Part shown: positions 42,406-53,200 of the stretch, piece by piece
Numbering within the stretch: position 1 is the stretch's first letter
How the letters are laid out: each line of letters starts with the position of its first letter
NCBI RefSeq assembly: GCF_002934605.1
Contig: NZ_PTJC01000006.1
Coordinates: 1,426,001-1,490,000, forward strand
DNA length: 64,000 nucleotides
Reading direction: 5' to 3'
Source: Neolewinella xylanilytica
GTDB lineage: Bacteria; Bacteroidota; Bacteroidia; Chitinophagales; Saprospiraceae
Position numbers and translations under genes: made by a program
Notes under the pieces: generated by a model
What the model was told of the DNA's origin: nothing
Databases searched by the model: none
Seen by the model: the letters and a program-made list of their open reading frames with translations, nothing else

Positions 42406-43224
42406 TTACTGGGCGAGGGTAGTAGTTTCCCACGCTCCGGTCGCCAGTTCCGGTACGGCGTCCAGCTGAGTGTAATGGCGGGGCATATCCTGCACTCTGC
42501 GGTAGCGTACCGGCGGACTTACGGTATAGTCGGTGACGGTTTCCGTCAACCGGTACCTGGGGTCGACGGCAAATTCCAGGGTGCGAATCTTCAGGTCGTT
42601 TCCATCCGCGTCGGTCAGGATGTAATTTGTTTCGAGACCATAGTCTCCTACCTCGGTGCGCTGTATGGCCAGCGTCCGGTCGTCCTTGCGGTACTCCCTA
42701 CGGGTACGGGTGGCGCTCCCACCGCTGGTTTCCTTTACCGGTAGCTTTTCCCAGTCTCGCAGATCGAAGGTGCCGAAGTGGGGAAATTCGAATCGTTCCG
42801 CGCTCAGGTAGGCCATGCCGCGATCGTCGTTCGTCCGCTGAACGGCGCCGCCGTAGACCCAACCTTCCGCTCCTTCCGTCGTGCGCACCTGTAACCACGG
42901 TTCCTCGAAGACGATGCCGCGCATCATTAGCACCTCCGTATCCTCCGATACCCCTCCGGTAAAGGTGAGGGGGGTTCCCGCGGCTACCTGGGTGACAACC
43001 GTGGCCCCCCGTTCGGGTCGGATGCGGATGAAGAGCCCATCCACCCAGGCCGTCAGGGCTTCGCCCTTGCTTAGGGGGGGCGCTTCGGCGACGGCCGGCA
43101 ACGTATCCACCGCAGTGGCCACGGCCGGTTCGGGGCTATCGGTGGCCCGGCTGTCCTCCGCGCCGCAAGCCACCAGGAAAGTCAGGGAACCGATTAGGAT
43201 AACGCTAACGCACTTACTATTCAT
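42406..43224 (-). CDS. SH3-domain lipoprotein
   Basis: A 272-residue predicted lipoprotein (LIGSLTFLVAC, Cys near 20). A low-complexity linker rich in Ala and Pro follows, then a bacterial SH3-like domain (about 60-130) with LFIRIRPERGATVVTQVAAG and PWLQVRTTEGAEGWVYGG. The C-terminal half (TRTRREYRKDDRTLAIQRTE onward) is unassigned and beta-rich. SH3 domains of this kind bind peptidoglycan or other peptides in the periplasm. It stands alone; the 285 bases upstream hold only GC-rich short palindromes (GGAGCTTCAGCTCC). Confidence 0.82.
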   Translation of the reverse strand: MNSKCVSVILIGSLTFLVACGAEDSRATDSPEPAVATAVDTLPAVAEAPPLSKGEALTAWVDGLFIRIRPERGATVVTQVAAGTPLTFTGGVSEDTEVLMMRGIVFEEPWLQVRTTEGAEGWVYGGAVQRTNDDRGMAYLSAERFEFPHFGTFDLRDWEKLPVKETSGGSATRTRREYRKDDRTLAIQRTEVGDYGLETNYILTDADGNDLKIRTLEFAVDPRYRLTETVTDYTVSPPVRYRRVQDMPRHYTQLDAVPELATGAWETTTLAQ

Positions 43225-43509
43225 GGAATCAACCTTTACTTGGGCAAACTTACTACGCGGGTTCGATAAAGGTTCTGGAGCTTCAGCTCCGGGGAGTCCA
43301 CCGCAGGACCCCGGAGTTCCAGTTCCGGGAAAGCGCCTCCTTATCCCATTCCGTCAGAAAGCGGAACTTCTGACACCGGAAAAAAATCGGTTAATCCACG
43401 GTGAGGCAGAAAATGTCGATGGAAGGGCACGAACGCCGTCGCACAGGAGAAATGTCGCACCCGCGCCCCGGCGCAAAAACGTTTTGCTAACCCTTCCGTT
43501 ATTACGGAA

Positions 43510-45348
43510 ATGACGACGGAAGATTTTAAACGTATAGCCGATACCGTGCCTCGCCAGCCCGGCGTGTACCGCTTCATCGACGCCGAAGACCGTATCCTCT
43601 ACGTGGGCAAGGCCAAAACCCTGCGCAATCGGGTGGCCAGTTATTTCGGTGATCGCAAGGACCGCCTCAACCGGACCCGGGTGATGGTCAAGAACGCCTC
43701 CCGCCTGGAATTCACGATCGTGGAGACGGAAGCGGATGCATTGTTACTGGAGAACGCGCTCATCAAGACGCATCAGCCGCGCTACAACGTCAACCTCAAG
43801 GACGACAAGAACTACAGCTACATCTGCATCAAGAACGAGCGTTTCCCGCGCGTTTTCATTACCCGGGAGGTACGTCGCGACGGGAGTTACTACTTCGGTC
43901 CGTACACCAGCAAGGGGCGGCTAAAGATCATTCTGGACCTGGTCAAAACCCTGTTTCCCCTTCGGACCTGCAACCTGAACCTCAGCCCCGAGAACATCGC
44001 CGAGGGGAAGTTCAAGGTGTGTCTGGAGTATCACATCAAGAACTGCGAAGGCCCCTGTGTAGGGGAGGAAAGCGAGGCATCGTACAACGAGAAGATCGAG
44101 CAGGTCAAGAACATCCTGAAGGGCAACTTCGCCGAGGTGAAACGGCACTTCCAGGGGGAAATGGAACGACTGGCCGAGGATCTGGAATTCGAACGCGCCC
44201 AGCTGATCGCCGAAAAGCTGAAAGCCTTCGAGAAGTACCAGAGCAAGTCGACCATCGTGAGTACGAGCATCCGCGACCTCGACGTTTTCGGACTGGCCAT
44301 AGACGAAAAGGAGGCCTACCTGAACTACATCAAGATCGTCAACGGGGCCGTCATTCACACCCATACCCAGGAGATCGAGATGAACCTGGACGACGACGCG
44401 GAGAGCCTGCTCAGTTATGCCATCCCCGAACTTCGCGAGCGTTTCAACAGCATCGCCCCGGAGGTGATCCTTGCCGACGAGATAGACCTGAGTGGGGTGG
44501 AGGCTTCCATTACCGTACCCAAGATCGGCGACAAAAAGAAGCTCCTCGAACTCAGCGAGAAGAACGCCAAGTACATGCTGTTACAGCGTAAAAAGCAGCG
44601 AATCAGCCACGCCAACCGCCAAACGCCCGCCGAGCGTATCCTGCGACAAATGCAGGGCGACCTGCAGATGGACGAGCTGCCGATGCACATTGAATGTTTC
44701 GACAACTCGAATATTCAGGGAAGTAATCCGGCGAGTGCCTGTGTGGTCTTCAAGAACGCCAAGCCGAGCAAGAAGGACTATCGCCATTACAATATCAAAA
44801 CGGTAGTGGGCCCGGACGACTTCGCTAGCATGAAGGAAGTCGTGCACCGCCGCTACCGGCGTCTCATGGATGAGGGGGAACCCTTGCCCCAACTGGTCAT
44901 CATCGACGGGGGTAAAGGACAGCTCAGCCACGCCATGGAGAGTATCGACCTGCTCGGACTGCGCGGAAAAATGACGGTGGTCGGCATCGCCAAGCGACTG
45001 GAGGAAATCTACTTCCCGGACGACCCGGTGCCCCTGCACATCAACAAAAAGTCGGAATCCCTCCGCATCATCCAGCAGGCCCGCGACGAGGCGCACCGCT
45101 TCAGCTTACGCCACCACCGTAACAAGCGCAGCAAGGGCATGATCCAAACCGAGTTGACGAACATCCCCGGGGTGGGGGAGAAGACGGTGCAGAAACTGAT
45201 CAGCCACTTCGGTAGCACGAAAAAAGTCAAGAACGCCCTGGCGAGCGAGATCGCGGAGGTCACCAACCTGAGTACGGCGAAGCGGGTGCTGGAGTACTTC
45301 CGGCGGCAGGAGGTGGCGGCGGGGGAGGTTCCTAAGGATAGGGGGTAG
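43510..45348 (+). CDS. uvrC: Excinuclease ABC subunit C
   Basis: A complete 612-residue UvrC. The N-terminal GIY-YIG nuclease has PGVYRFIDAEDRILYVGKAK, which makes the 3' incision in nucleotide excision repair. A UvrB-binding UVR segment follows (EVKRHFQGEMERLAEDLEFE). The C-terminal RNase-H-like nuclease has IECFDNSNIQGSNPASACVV and LVIIDGGKGQLSHAM, giving the 5' incision, and the final helix-hairpin-helix pair is LTNIPGVGEKTVQKLISHFG. The last codons GAT AGG GGG TAG are continuous with the TAG-rich repeat block that follows. Confidence 0.97.
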   Translation: MTTEDFKRIADTVPRQPGVYRFIDAEDRILYVGKAKTLRNRVASYFGDRKDRLNRTRVMVKNASRLEFTIVETEADALLLENALIKTHQPRYNVNLKDDKNYSYICIKNERFPRVFITREVRRDGSYYFGPYTSKGRLKIILDLVKTLFPLRTCNLNLSPENIAEGKFKVCLEYHIKNCEGPCVGEESEASYNEKIEQVKNILKGNFAEVKRHFQGEMERLAEDLEFERAQLIAEKLKAFEKYQSKSTIVSTSIRDLDVFGLAIDEKEAYLNYIKIVNGAVIHTHTQEIEMNLDDDAESLLSYAIPELRERFNSIAPEVILADEIDLSGVEASITVPKIGDKKKLLELSEKNAKYMLLQRKKQRISHANRQTPAERILRQMQGDLQMDELPMHIECFDNSNIQGSNPASACVVFKNAKPSKKDYRHYNIKTVVGPDDFASMKEVVHRRYRRLMDEGEPLPQLVIIDGGKGQLSHAMESIDLLGLRGKMTVVGIAKRLEEIYFPDDPVPLHINKKSESLRIIQQARDEAHRFSLRHHRNKRSKGMIQTELTNIPGVGEKTVQKLISHFGSTKKVKNALASEIAEVTNLSTAKRVLEYFRRQEVAAGEVPKDRG

Positions 45349-45575
45349 TCTTTTAGTCGGGTAGTCTGTTAGTTCGTTAGTCTTTTAGTCGGGTAGTCTT
45401 TTAGTTCGTTAGTCTTTTAGTCATTTAGTGCGCTCCTTTGTCGGTCGCTTCGCTCCCGGGTTGGGGGTGGTCTTGTAGGGAGTAGTCTGTTAGTCTTTTA
45501 GTTCTTTAGTCTTTTAGTCGGGTAGTCTGTTAGTTCGTTAGTCTTTTAGTCTTTTAGTCGGGTAGTGTTTTAGGA
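45343..45575 (+). repeat. TAG-rich short repeat block after uvrC
   Basis: Many variants of GGGTAGTCTTTTAGTC and GTTAGTTCGTTAGTC, with TAG every 6-10 bases on the + strand. The uvrC stop TAG is the first of the series. A GC-rich island (GGTCGCTTCGCTCCC) splits the block at about 45440. It lies between convergent genes. Confidence 0.85.
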
Positions 45576-45585
45576 GCGGCTTACC

Positions 45586-47070
45586 CTATCCGCTGATGTC
45601 TTCTTCCAGCCTGGCGGGGAAAGTGAACGGATCGAAGTCCCATAGCCAGGGGAGGAGGAAGTAGACGAACAGCAGGATGATGAGAATGGACGCTACGTTC
45701 ATCCAGATGCCACGGCGAACCATATCCGGAATGCGGAGATAGCCGGAGCCGAAGACGACGGCGTTCGGGGGCGTGGCCACGGGGAGCATGAAAGCGCAGG
45801 AAGCGGCAACCGTCGCGCCGACTAGCAGGATGAACGGATTGACGTTCAGGGTGAGCGCCATAGGAGCCAGGACGGGAAGCAGCATGGCCGTGGTAGCCAG
45901 GTTAGACGTGATCTCGGTGAGGAAATTGACGCTGGCGACGATGATTAGTAACAGCACGAACAGACTCATGCCGTCGAGCAGGGCAAGGCGTCCGGCGATC
46001 CAGGCGGCAAGTCCGCTGGTTTCGAAGCCACCGGCCAGGGCGAGTCCGCCGCCGAACAACAGAATGATGCCCCAGGGTAGCTGTACGGCCTCTTCCCAGG
46101 TAAGCAGCATGCGTTCCCGATTTTTGGTGGGGATCAGGAAGAGCACCAGACCGGCCGCGATGGCGATAATGGTATCGTCCAGGGCGGGCAGGAAACGGGT
46201 CAGGATCAACGACCGCAGGATCCAAAGGAGCGCGGTGGTGACGAAGACGATCAGCACCACCCGCTCCTCGTAGCGCATCGGTCCGAGCTCCCGCAGTAGC
46301 CGGCGGATCTCCTGGCGCCCCCCCGGGAAGTCGCCCCGCTCGAAGGGAAAGGCAATCCGGGTAAGGTAGAACCAGCAAACCAACAGCAGGGTAGCGGACA
46401 CGGGTACGCCGAACTTCAGCCACTGGGCGAAGGTGATCTCGATCCCGAAGGTTTCTTCCACCACCCCGGCCAAGACCAGGTTCGGCGGGGTGCCGATGAG
46501 GGAGGCGATCCCCCCGATGGAGGCGGAGTACGCAATGGCCAGCATCAGGCTTTTGCCGAAGCGCTGGTTCTCATCTTCCTCGGTTTCCGGATTGTCGCGT
46601 AGCTGGGTTACGATCGCCAGGCCGATGGGCAGCATCATGACGGAAGTGGCGGTGTTGGAGATCCACATGGATAGCAGGGCCGTAGCCAGCATGAAGCCAA
46701 GGATGATCCGCGAAATGCTCGTGCCCGAAAGGGTGATGATGTTCAGCGCGATGCGCCGGTGCAGGTTCCAGCGTTCGATGCCGATGGCCAGGATGAAGCC
46801 GCCCAGATAGAGGAAAACGAATTTATGTCCGTAGGCCGAGGCCGTTGCTTCCAGCGCCCCGGCGCCCGTCAGTGGAAACAGGACCAGTGGCAGCAGGGCC
46901 GTCGCGCTGATCGGGATGACCTCGAAAATCCACCAGATCGCTACCCACATGGTACAGGCCAGCACCGCGTTCGCCTCCGCGCTCAGATCGGCCGGGTGGT
47001 ATACGGTACGCACCAGGACGAACGCCAGCGGACCGGCGAGCAGGGCGAGGTTTTTCTGGAGATCTTTCAT
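45586..47070 (-). CDS. SLC13/DASS-family anion:sodium symporter
   Basis: The ATG at 47070 gives 494 residues beginning MKDLQKNLALL, with about eleven membrane helices. The two signature Ser-Asn-Thr hairpins are present as ISNTATSVMMLPIGLAI and ITSNLATTAMLLPVLAPMA, which bind Na+ and dicarboxylate in the VcINDY structure. ATPPNAVVFGSGYLRIPDM is the typical C-terminal pattern. Likely substrates are C4-dicarboxylates or sulfate; the sequence alone does not decide. It is monocistronic and divergent from the GH13 gene. Confidence 0.92.
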   Translation of the reverse strand: MKDLQKNLALLAGPLAFVLVRTVYHPADLSAEANAVLACTMWVAIWWIFEVIPISATALLPLVLFPLTGAGALEATASAYGHKFVFLYLGGFILAIGIERWNLHRRIALNIITLSGTSISRIILGFMLATALLSMWISNTATSVMMLPIGLAIVTQLRDNPETEEDENQRFGKSLMLAIAYSASIGGIASLIGTPPNLVLAGVVEETFGIEITFAQWLKFGVPVSATLLLVCWFYLTRIAFPFERGDFPGGRQEIRRLLRELGPMRYEERVVLIVFVTTALLWILRSLILTRFLPALDDTIIAIAAGLVLFLIPTKNRERMLLTWEEAVQLPWGIILLFGGGLALAGGFETSGLAAWIAGRLALLDGMSLFVLLLIIVASVNFLTEITSNLATTAMLLPVLAPMALTLNVNPFILLVGATVAASCAFMLPVATPPNAVVFGSGYLRIPDMVRRGIWMNVASILIILLFVYFLLPWLWDFDPFTFPARLEEDISG

Positions 47071-47243
47071 ACGTAAGGCAAAGCACACAAGAAACAAAAC
47101 GCCCGCGGCTTTCCCGGAATACCCGTTCGGGCGCCGGAGCGCGGGGGCCCGGCCTGACCGGAAACAATCGGGCCGATCCTATCGCCAACAATCAATTTTC
47201 TCCCGGCCGGAACACGCGTATTTCCGCGCGGGTTATCTACTTT

Positions 47244-49061
47244 ATGATTGAAACTTCCAAGGCGCCACTCGGTGCCACTATCGTGGACGGTGCCGTCCAC
47301 TTCAGCATCTGGGCACCCCACGCCAAATCCGTCGCCGTCACCGGTGATTTCAACAAATGGAAAAAGAAAGGTACCCCCCTGGAACCTGCCGATGACGGCT
47401 CGGGGGAATGGTCCGGGCTGGTATCCGGCGTCAAGCCCGGAAGCGAATACCAATTCGTGATCGTCGGTGCCGACGGCGAAACCCGGCAGCGTACCGATCC
47501 CCGCGCCCGCCGCGTGACCAACTCGGTGGGGAACTCCATCGTCTACGCCGATGACTTCGACTGGGAAGACGATGATTTCACCATGCCGGGCTGGAACGAG
47601 CTGGTCATCTACGAACTGCACGTCGGCACCTTTAATGTGAAGGAAAAGGGTCGTCCCGGTACCTTCGACTCCGTCATCCAGCGGCTCGACTTCCTGGTGG
47701 ACCTGGGCATTAACTGCATTCACGTCATGCCCGTATGTGAGTTTGCCGGCGACTTCAGCTGGGGCTATAATCCGGCACACCCCTTCGCCGTCGAGGAAGC
47801 TTACGGCGGTCCCGACGGCCTGAAACGGCTGGTCAAGGCCGCCCACGAGCAGGGTATCGCCATTGTACTCGACGTCGTATACAACCACTTCGGCCCCAGC
47901 GACCTCGCCCTCTGGCAGATCGACGGCTGGAGCGAAAACGACAAAGGCGGCATCTACTTCTACAACGACTGGCGCAGCAGCACCCCCTGGGGCGATACCC
48001 GTCCCGACTACGGCCGCGCGGAAGTACGCACCTACCTACACGACAACGCCATGATGTGGTTGGAGGAGTTTCGCTGTGACGGACTCCGCATGGATATGAT
48101 CCCCTACATGCGTCACGTCAGCGGCGGAGAGAGCGACGACGACCGGCTGGACGAAGGGTACAGCCTGCTGCGCTGGATCAATTCCTCCATCCGCGAAAAG
48201 TATCCCCACAAAATTACCGTAGCCGAAGACCTGCACGGCAACGCCTTCGTGACCGACGCCCCGGAAGACGGTGGTTGCGGCTTCGGTACCCAGTGGGACG
48301 GCGACTTCGTCCATCCCGTACGGGAAGCTATCATCACGGGAGAGGACAGCCACCGCAGCATGGAATCCCTGCAGCACGCGCTACTACGTCGCTACTCGGG
48401 GGATGCCTTCAACCGGACGGTCTACACGGAAAGCCACGACGAGGTATCCAACGGCCGCGCCCGGGTAGTAGAGGAAATCGCCGGCGAGGATGGTAAGGTC
48501 GATAATTACTACAGCGTAAAGCGTGCCGCCCTCGGTGCCGCCATGACCCTAACCGCACCGGGCATCCCGATGCTGTTCCAGGGGCAGGCGCTGCTGGAAG
48601 ACAAGTGGTTCAGCGACCAGGATCCGCTGGACTGGACGCGGCTGAAAAAATTCGGGGGTATGCGTGATATGTACCGTGACCTCATCCATATTCGCCGCAA
48701 TCTGGAAGGAAATACCCGGGGCCTGCAGGGGCAGCATACCCACATACTTGCCGCCGACGACCAGGATAAAGTACTGGCCTACCTGCGCTGGTACGACGAT
48801 CCATCCCGGGATGGGGTGCTGGTCGTGCTGAACTTCAGTAACACCACCTTCGATGGATACGCCGTCGGCGTGGAAGCACCCGCCCGCTTCAAGCTGTTGT
48901 TTAACAGCGACTGGTCCGGCTACAGTGACCACAACGTCGACGCACCCACCTACGAGGATATTGCGACCGAAGCGGTGGCACAGGACGGCCGGGCACACCG
49001 CATCATCCTGAATCTCGGACCCTATGCGGCCTACGTGCTGGCGGTGAAACAAGAAAACTAG
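47244..49061 (+). CDS. GH13 enzyme with CBM48 (branching-enzyme-like)
   Basis: A 605-residue alpha-amylase-family enzyme without a signal peptide. The N-terminal CBM48/E-set domain (about 15-95: FSIWAPHAKSVAVTGDFNKW) is typical of enzymes acting on alpha-glucan. The barrel (about 115-470) has LDVVYNHFGP, the nucleophile Asp284 in GLRMDMI, acid/base Glu328 in VAEDLHG and the HD pair at 398-399 in TESHDEVS. GYNPAHPFAVEEAYGG and the C-terminal beta-domain suit 1,4-alpha-glucan branching or maltooligosyltrehalose-hydrolase-like enzymes; branching is preferred. No other glycogen or trehalose gene is adjacent. A terminator follows. Confidence 0.9.
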   Translation: MIETSKAPLGATIVDGAVHFSIWAPHAKSVAVTGDFNKWKKKGTPLEPADDGSGEWSGLVSGVKPGSEYQFVIVGADGETRQRTDPRARRVTNSVGNSIVYADDFDWEDDDFTMPGWNELVIYELHVGTFNVKEKGRPGTFDSVIQRLDFLVDLGINCIHVMPVCEFAGDFSWGYNPAHPFAVEEAYGGPDGLKRLVKAAHEQGIAIVLDVVYNHFGPSDLALWQIDGWSENDKGGIYFYNDWRSSTPWGDTRPDYGRAEVRTYLHDNAMMWLEEFRCDGLRMDMIPYMRHVSGGESDDDRLDEGYSLLRWINSSIREKYPHKITVAEDLHGNAFVTDAPEDGGCGFGTQWDGDFVHPVREAIITGEDSHRSMESLQHALLRRYSGDAFNRTVYTESHDEVSNGRARVVEEIAGEDGKVDNYYSVKRAALGAAMTLTAPGIPMLFQGQALLEDKWFSDQDPLDWTRLKKFGGMRDMYRDLIHIRRNLEGNTRGLQGQHTHILAADDQDKVLAYLRWYDDPSRDGVLVVLNFSNTTFDGYAVGVEAPARFKLLFNSDWSGYSDHNVDAPTYEDIATEAVAQDGRAHRIILNLGPYAAYVLAVKQEN

Positions 49062-49080
49062 AACAAATTGCATGCTTCAG

Positions 49081-49116
49081 GAAGGGCTGCCATCCATTGG
49101 CGGCCCTTCTTTTTTG
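49081..49116 (+). terminator. Intrinsic terminator after GH13 gene
   Basis: GAAGGGC (49081-49087) pairs with GCCCTTC (49103-49109), with TGCC/GGCG extending the stem inwards and seven T following. It separates the GH13 gene from the deformylase gene. Confidence 0.85.
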
Positions 49117-49169
49117 GTGACTTTTCCGTCCGCGGCCTACCTTACGATCATATAAATCCGAACCTCCGT

Positions 49170-49796
49170 ATGGGTAAGCTATGCTGCACGATCCTGGCCG
49201 GCTTCTGGCTCCTCCTCCTCACCGGTTGCGCCACCGTCAGCCCCGCCGGTTTCACCGAGGACCAACAGGTGATGATCCGCAACGGGGACGCCCAAACGCC
49301 GATGCGGGTGTTCAAGATTACCAGCGAATCGGACTCCGTGCTATTGCGCACGGCTAGTAAGCCGGTGCGGGTCGATAAGGACGATCCGCTGCTCGAGCTC
49401 TTTGTGGACCGGCTCTACGCTACCGTGCGCGACAGCCAGTCGCTCGGACTTGGCATCGCGGCACCGCAGGTAGGCATCCTGAAGAATATCATTTGGGTGC
49501 AGCGGCTGGACAAAACGGAGGAGGATATGCCCTTCGAGGTTTACCTGAACCCCGAAATCGTCGAATATTCCGCTGAAAAGCAGATCAACCGGGAGGGATG
49601 TTTGTCCATACCCAACCGCAGCGCGGAGTGCGAACGAGCTCAGACGATCGTCCTGGAGTACGACAAAATGGACGGCAGCCACGCCCGGGAAACCATTTCC
49701 GATTTTACCGCCGTGATTTTCCAGCACGAAGTGGACCACCTCAATGGCATCCTTTACCTCGATCACCTGGCGGAGCACCGGCGGGCAAGACCTTAA
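49170..49796 (+). CDS. Peptide deformylase with lipoprotein signal peptide
   Basis: The ATG at 49170 gives 208 residues; frames starting upstream run through a terminator and are excluded. The first 20 residues, MGKLCCTILAGFWLLLLTGC, form a lipoprotein signal with lipobox LTGC. The rest is a full deformylase: motif 1 GLGIAAPQVGI (about 93-103), motif 2 EGCLSIP with metal ligand Cys144, motif 3 QHEVDHLNG with His186, Glu187 and His190. Ordinary deformylases are cytosolic and remove formyl groups from new proteins; one outside the cytoplasm would need another substrate. A regular copy may be elsewhere in the genome. Confidence 0.9.
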   Translation: MGKLCCTILAGFWLLLLTGCATVSPAGFTEDQQVMIRNGDAQTPMRVFKITSESDSVLLRTASKPVRVDKDDPLLELFVDRLYATVRDSQSLGLGIAAPQVGILKNIIWVQRLDKTEEDMPFEVYLNPEIVEYSAEKQINREGCLSIPNRSAECERAQTIVLEYDKMDGSHARETISDFTAVIFQHEVDHLNGILYLDHLAEHRRARP

Positions 49797-49858
49797 GGCC
49801 TGGCTTGAATTGTGGGGATAAATCCGCAACCTTCCGCCTGCTCCGTCATTCCACCGGT

Positions 49859-50143
49859 ATGGATAAGGAGCTGAGCTTACGCGACATCGACCGCATCATC
49901 GAAATGGCCTGGGAGGACCGTACTCCCTTTGCCGCCATCGAATACCAATTCGGCCTGACGGAAGCCGACGTCATCCGCCTGATGCAACGCGAGTTGAAAC
50001 CGGGCAGCTGGCGGAGGTGGCGGGCCCGGGTCCAGGGAAGAAAAACCAAGCACCAGGCACTACGCCAGGAGGAAGTGGGCCGATTCAAATCCGATGCGCA
50101 ACGGCAAATCACCTACAACAAGATTGCCAAAAAGCGCTATTGA
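49859..50143 (+). CDS. DUF2805 (TIGR03643) family protein
   Basis: The ATG at 49859 gives 94 residues: MDKELSLRDIDRIIEMAWED, then RTPFAAIEYQFGLTEADVIR and LMQRELKPGSWRRWRARVQG. This is the small basic protein family DUF2805, whose core resembles a helix-turn-helix (FGLTEADVIRLMQREL). The conserved SWRRWRARV segment could contact nucleic acid. Function is unknown. It lies 62 bases after the deformylase gene on the same strand. Confidence 0.87.
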   Translation: MDKELSLRDIDRIIEMAWEDRTPFAAIEYQFGLTEADVIRLMQRELKPGSWRRWRARVQGRKTKHQALRQEEVGRFKSDAQRQITYNKIAKKRY

Positions 50144-50283
50144 AAAGCCCCCAATCTTTTTTCCGGAAACTCCCTGCTATTCAATAATTTACACTTTGTC
50201 CCGGCGTAGCATAAATTTTGCCGGGGCATTCCATGCACCACTGTCCCCGCGCATGGGCGGGAGATCATGCAACTACCATATAT

Positions 50284-53200
50284 ATGAAACGAAAGACCTT
50301 TACCCAACTAATCCCCCTATTGCTCATCCTCTTTGCTTCGGCCCTATCGGCGCAGGAGGCGCGGGACGGCCGGGCCTTCCTCAGCGGACAGCAGGAAGCG
50401 ATACCGGTAGTGACCACGGCAAGCGGTTCGGTCGAACTCGACTGGACGTTCGACGACGGTGACGAAGGTCAACTGGTCGTCACGGGCTCCTTCCAGGGGC
50501 TAAGTTCGCCCGTCGCCACTGAAATTCGCGGAGGAGCGCACATTCACGTAGCCTATCCGGGGCGAAACGGAGGCATCCGCATCGACCTGGTGCCGACCCT
50601 CAGCGCGGATTCCCTTTCCGGAACCTTTGAAGCCGAAGACAACACGTTCACGGTCAGTAGCGCGGATTACCAATCCCTGCAACCGGGGCACGCCTACGTT
50701 AACGTTCATACCCGAAACTATCCCATGGGGGAGATTCGTGGTGACGTGGTCGAAGATGATTTTGAACGCTATTTCTACGTCAATCTTTTCGGGAGTAACG
50801 AAGTTCCTTCCATCATTTCTCCCGCGCGCGGCGCCCTGCTCTTAGCCCTCGACGGTAATCAGTTGACGGTTTCCGGTTCCTTCACCGGGCTCAGCGATAC
50901 GCTGGCGACCCGTACGCGCGGCGGTGCCCACCTTCACCTGGGCCTGCCGGGACAAAACGGGGGCATCGACATTGAATTATCCGCCAGCCTTGATGCGGAT
51001 AGCGGTAACCGAAGCGGCACCTTTAACGCGGAGGCCAACACCTTTACGCTCACCGAGACCCAGTTAGAAGCCCTGCTGGCGGGACGTTACTACGCCAATA
51101 TTCACAGTGGCACTTACCCCCGGGGAGAAATCCGCGGCCAAGTACTGCCCCCCGCGACCATCCTCTTCCGCGCTCACCTTTCCGGCGCTAACGAGTGGCC
51201 GGTGGTGACCAGTGGCGCTTCCGGACAGGTGCTGGGCCACTTCGTCGGGGATAGCCTGCAGGTGATCGGCTCGTTCGCCGGACTGGAAAGCCCCGTGGCT
51301 ACCGCTATCTCGGGGGGCGCCCATTTGCACACCGCCTGGGCGGGGCAGAACGGAGCGGTGATCATTCCGTTGGGACTCACTTTGGGCGCCGGAGCGCAGG
51401 AGGGAAGTTTCCAACTGGCAGATAATGTCTACAAACCGAATGCGAGCCAACTCGAACAGCTGGTGAACCGCGGTATTTACCTCAATATTCACACTATGGA
51501 GCATAACCCCGGGGAAATCCGCGGCCAGATGCTGCCGGAAAGCCAGGCCGTATTTACCGCCTTCCTGAATGGGAACCAGCAAATCCCGTCGGTGGTCTCC
51601 ACCGGAAGGGGCATGGTAAAGGTGGAATGGCGGGGGGAACACATCGTCGCGACGGGAAGCTTCCAGGGACTGATGAGCGACCTGAATACCGTTATCGACG
51701 GCGGTTCGCACCTGCACGCCGGCTATCCCGGACAGAGTGGCCGGGTGATCTATCCCCTCTCAGCGAATCAGCCCGATACCGACACGGCCGGAGTGTATCT
51801 CCCCGAAGACAACCACTTCATGCTGAGTGGCGGACGGGCCGATACGCTGACCGACCGCTTCTTCTATGCTAATATTCACTCCCTGGATTACCCCGACGGT
51901 GAGATTCGCGGTAGCCTGCTGGCCGAAGCGGAGAGCTACTTCCTGGCCCCCTTGTCGGGAGCCAGTCAGCCCGGAGGCGTGGTGACCGATGCTACCGGTA
52001 TGGTAGCGGGGGAGGTGGTCGACTCTACGGTTACCCTGGTCGGATCCTTCGCTGGATTGGAAAGCGATTTCGCCGCCAACGTGGACGGAGGTATGCACCT
52101 GCACGCCGCCATTGCCGGATCGAACGGCTCGATCGTCGCACCCATCAATACTGAGATCGCCAATGACAATCGCCGCGGCACGGTGCTGGCGGACAGCAAC
52201 CGCATTCAACTCAGCAGCGGCTTGCTGGACACCCTCCGTTCCCGGATGATCTACGCCAACGTCCATACGGAGGAACACCGGGCCGGAGCGATCCGGGGGC
52301 AAATGCTGCCGCTGGCCGGATCCTATTTTCACACGACCTTCTCCGGCATGAACGAACCCGCGTACGTAATGACCACGGCCCAGGGCGGACTGAAGGCCGA
52401 GCTCATCGATACGACCCTGCGGGTTTCCGGAAGCGTCACCATGCTGGAGGGTGACTTCGATGCCACCGTTATGGGGGGTGCCCATCTACACGTGGGCGGT
52501 GCCGGGCGGAATGGATCGATCAGAGTTTCCCTGAACGCCGATCCTGCCCCCGATCTGAAGTCGGCGACCTTCTTAGTGGACTCCAACACCTTCGCCCTGA
52601 CCCCCGAGCAGGTGGACACCCTCAGGATGGGATTGCTTTACGCCAACATCCACACCACGATGGTACGGAGCGGAGAAGCGCGGGGCCAGATGCTGGGGGA
52701 ACTGAACCTGGCTCCCAGTATGAGTTCGATCCTTTCCCCGGCCAATGGTGACACGCTGACCCTGGAGGGCAATAGCAGCCAGGAGTTTCGGGTAAGTTAT
52801 TCTCCGGCTACCGATCCGAGTGGCGATACCGTTGTATATATCTGGCAGCTCGCTACGGACGAGGATTTCGAAGACGTGCTCTTCGCGGCAAACACCGGTC
52901 AGGATACCTTCTTTACGACTACGATCGGAACGGTGGACGTACTACTGGACAGCGCGGGCGTGGCGACTTCCGATTCGGCGACCGTGTACCATCGCGTGCT
53001 CGCCAGCGATGGAAGCAACTACCGACCCGGGGAAGCCAGCACCGTACGACTCGTACGCGGGCAGCTGGTCGGGGTACAAACCTTTTTGCCGGAAGGCTTC
53101 GCGGGGCGGCTCTTCCCCAATCCCGTCGGAGGCGGTGAACGGTTGGTTTACGAAGTGAACGCCGACGAGTTTTTCCGTGGCCGGCTCCTCATCTTTAATC

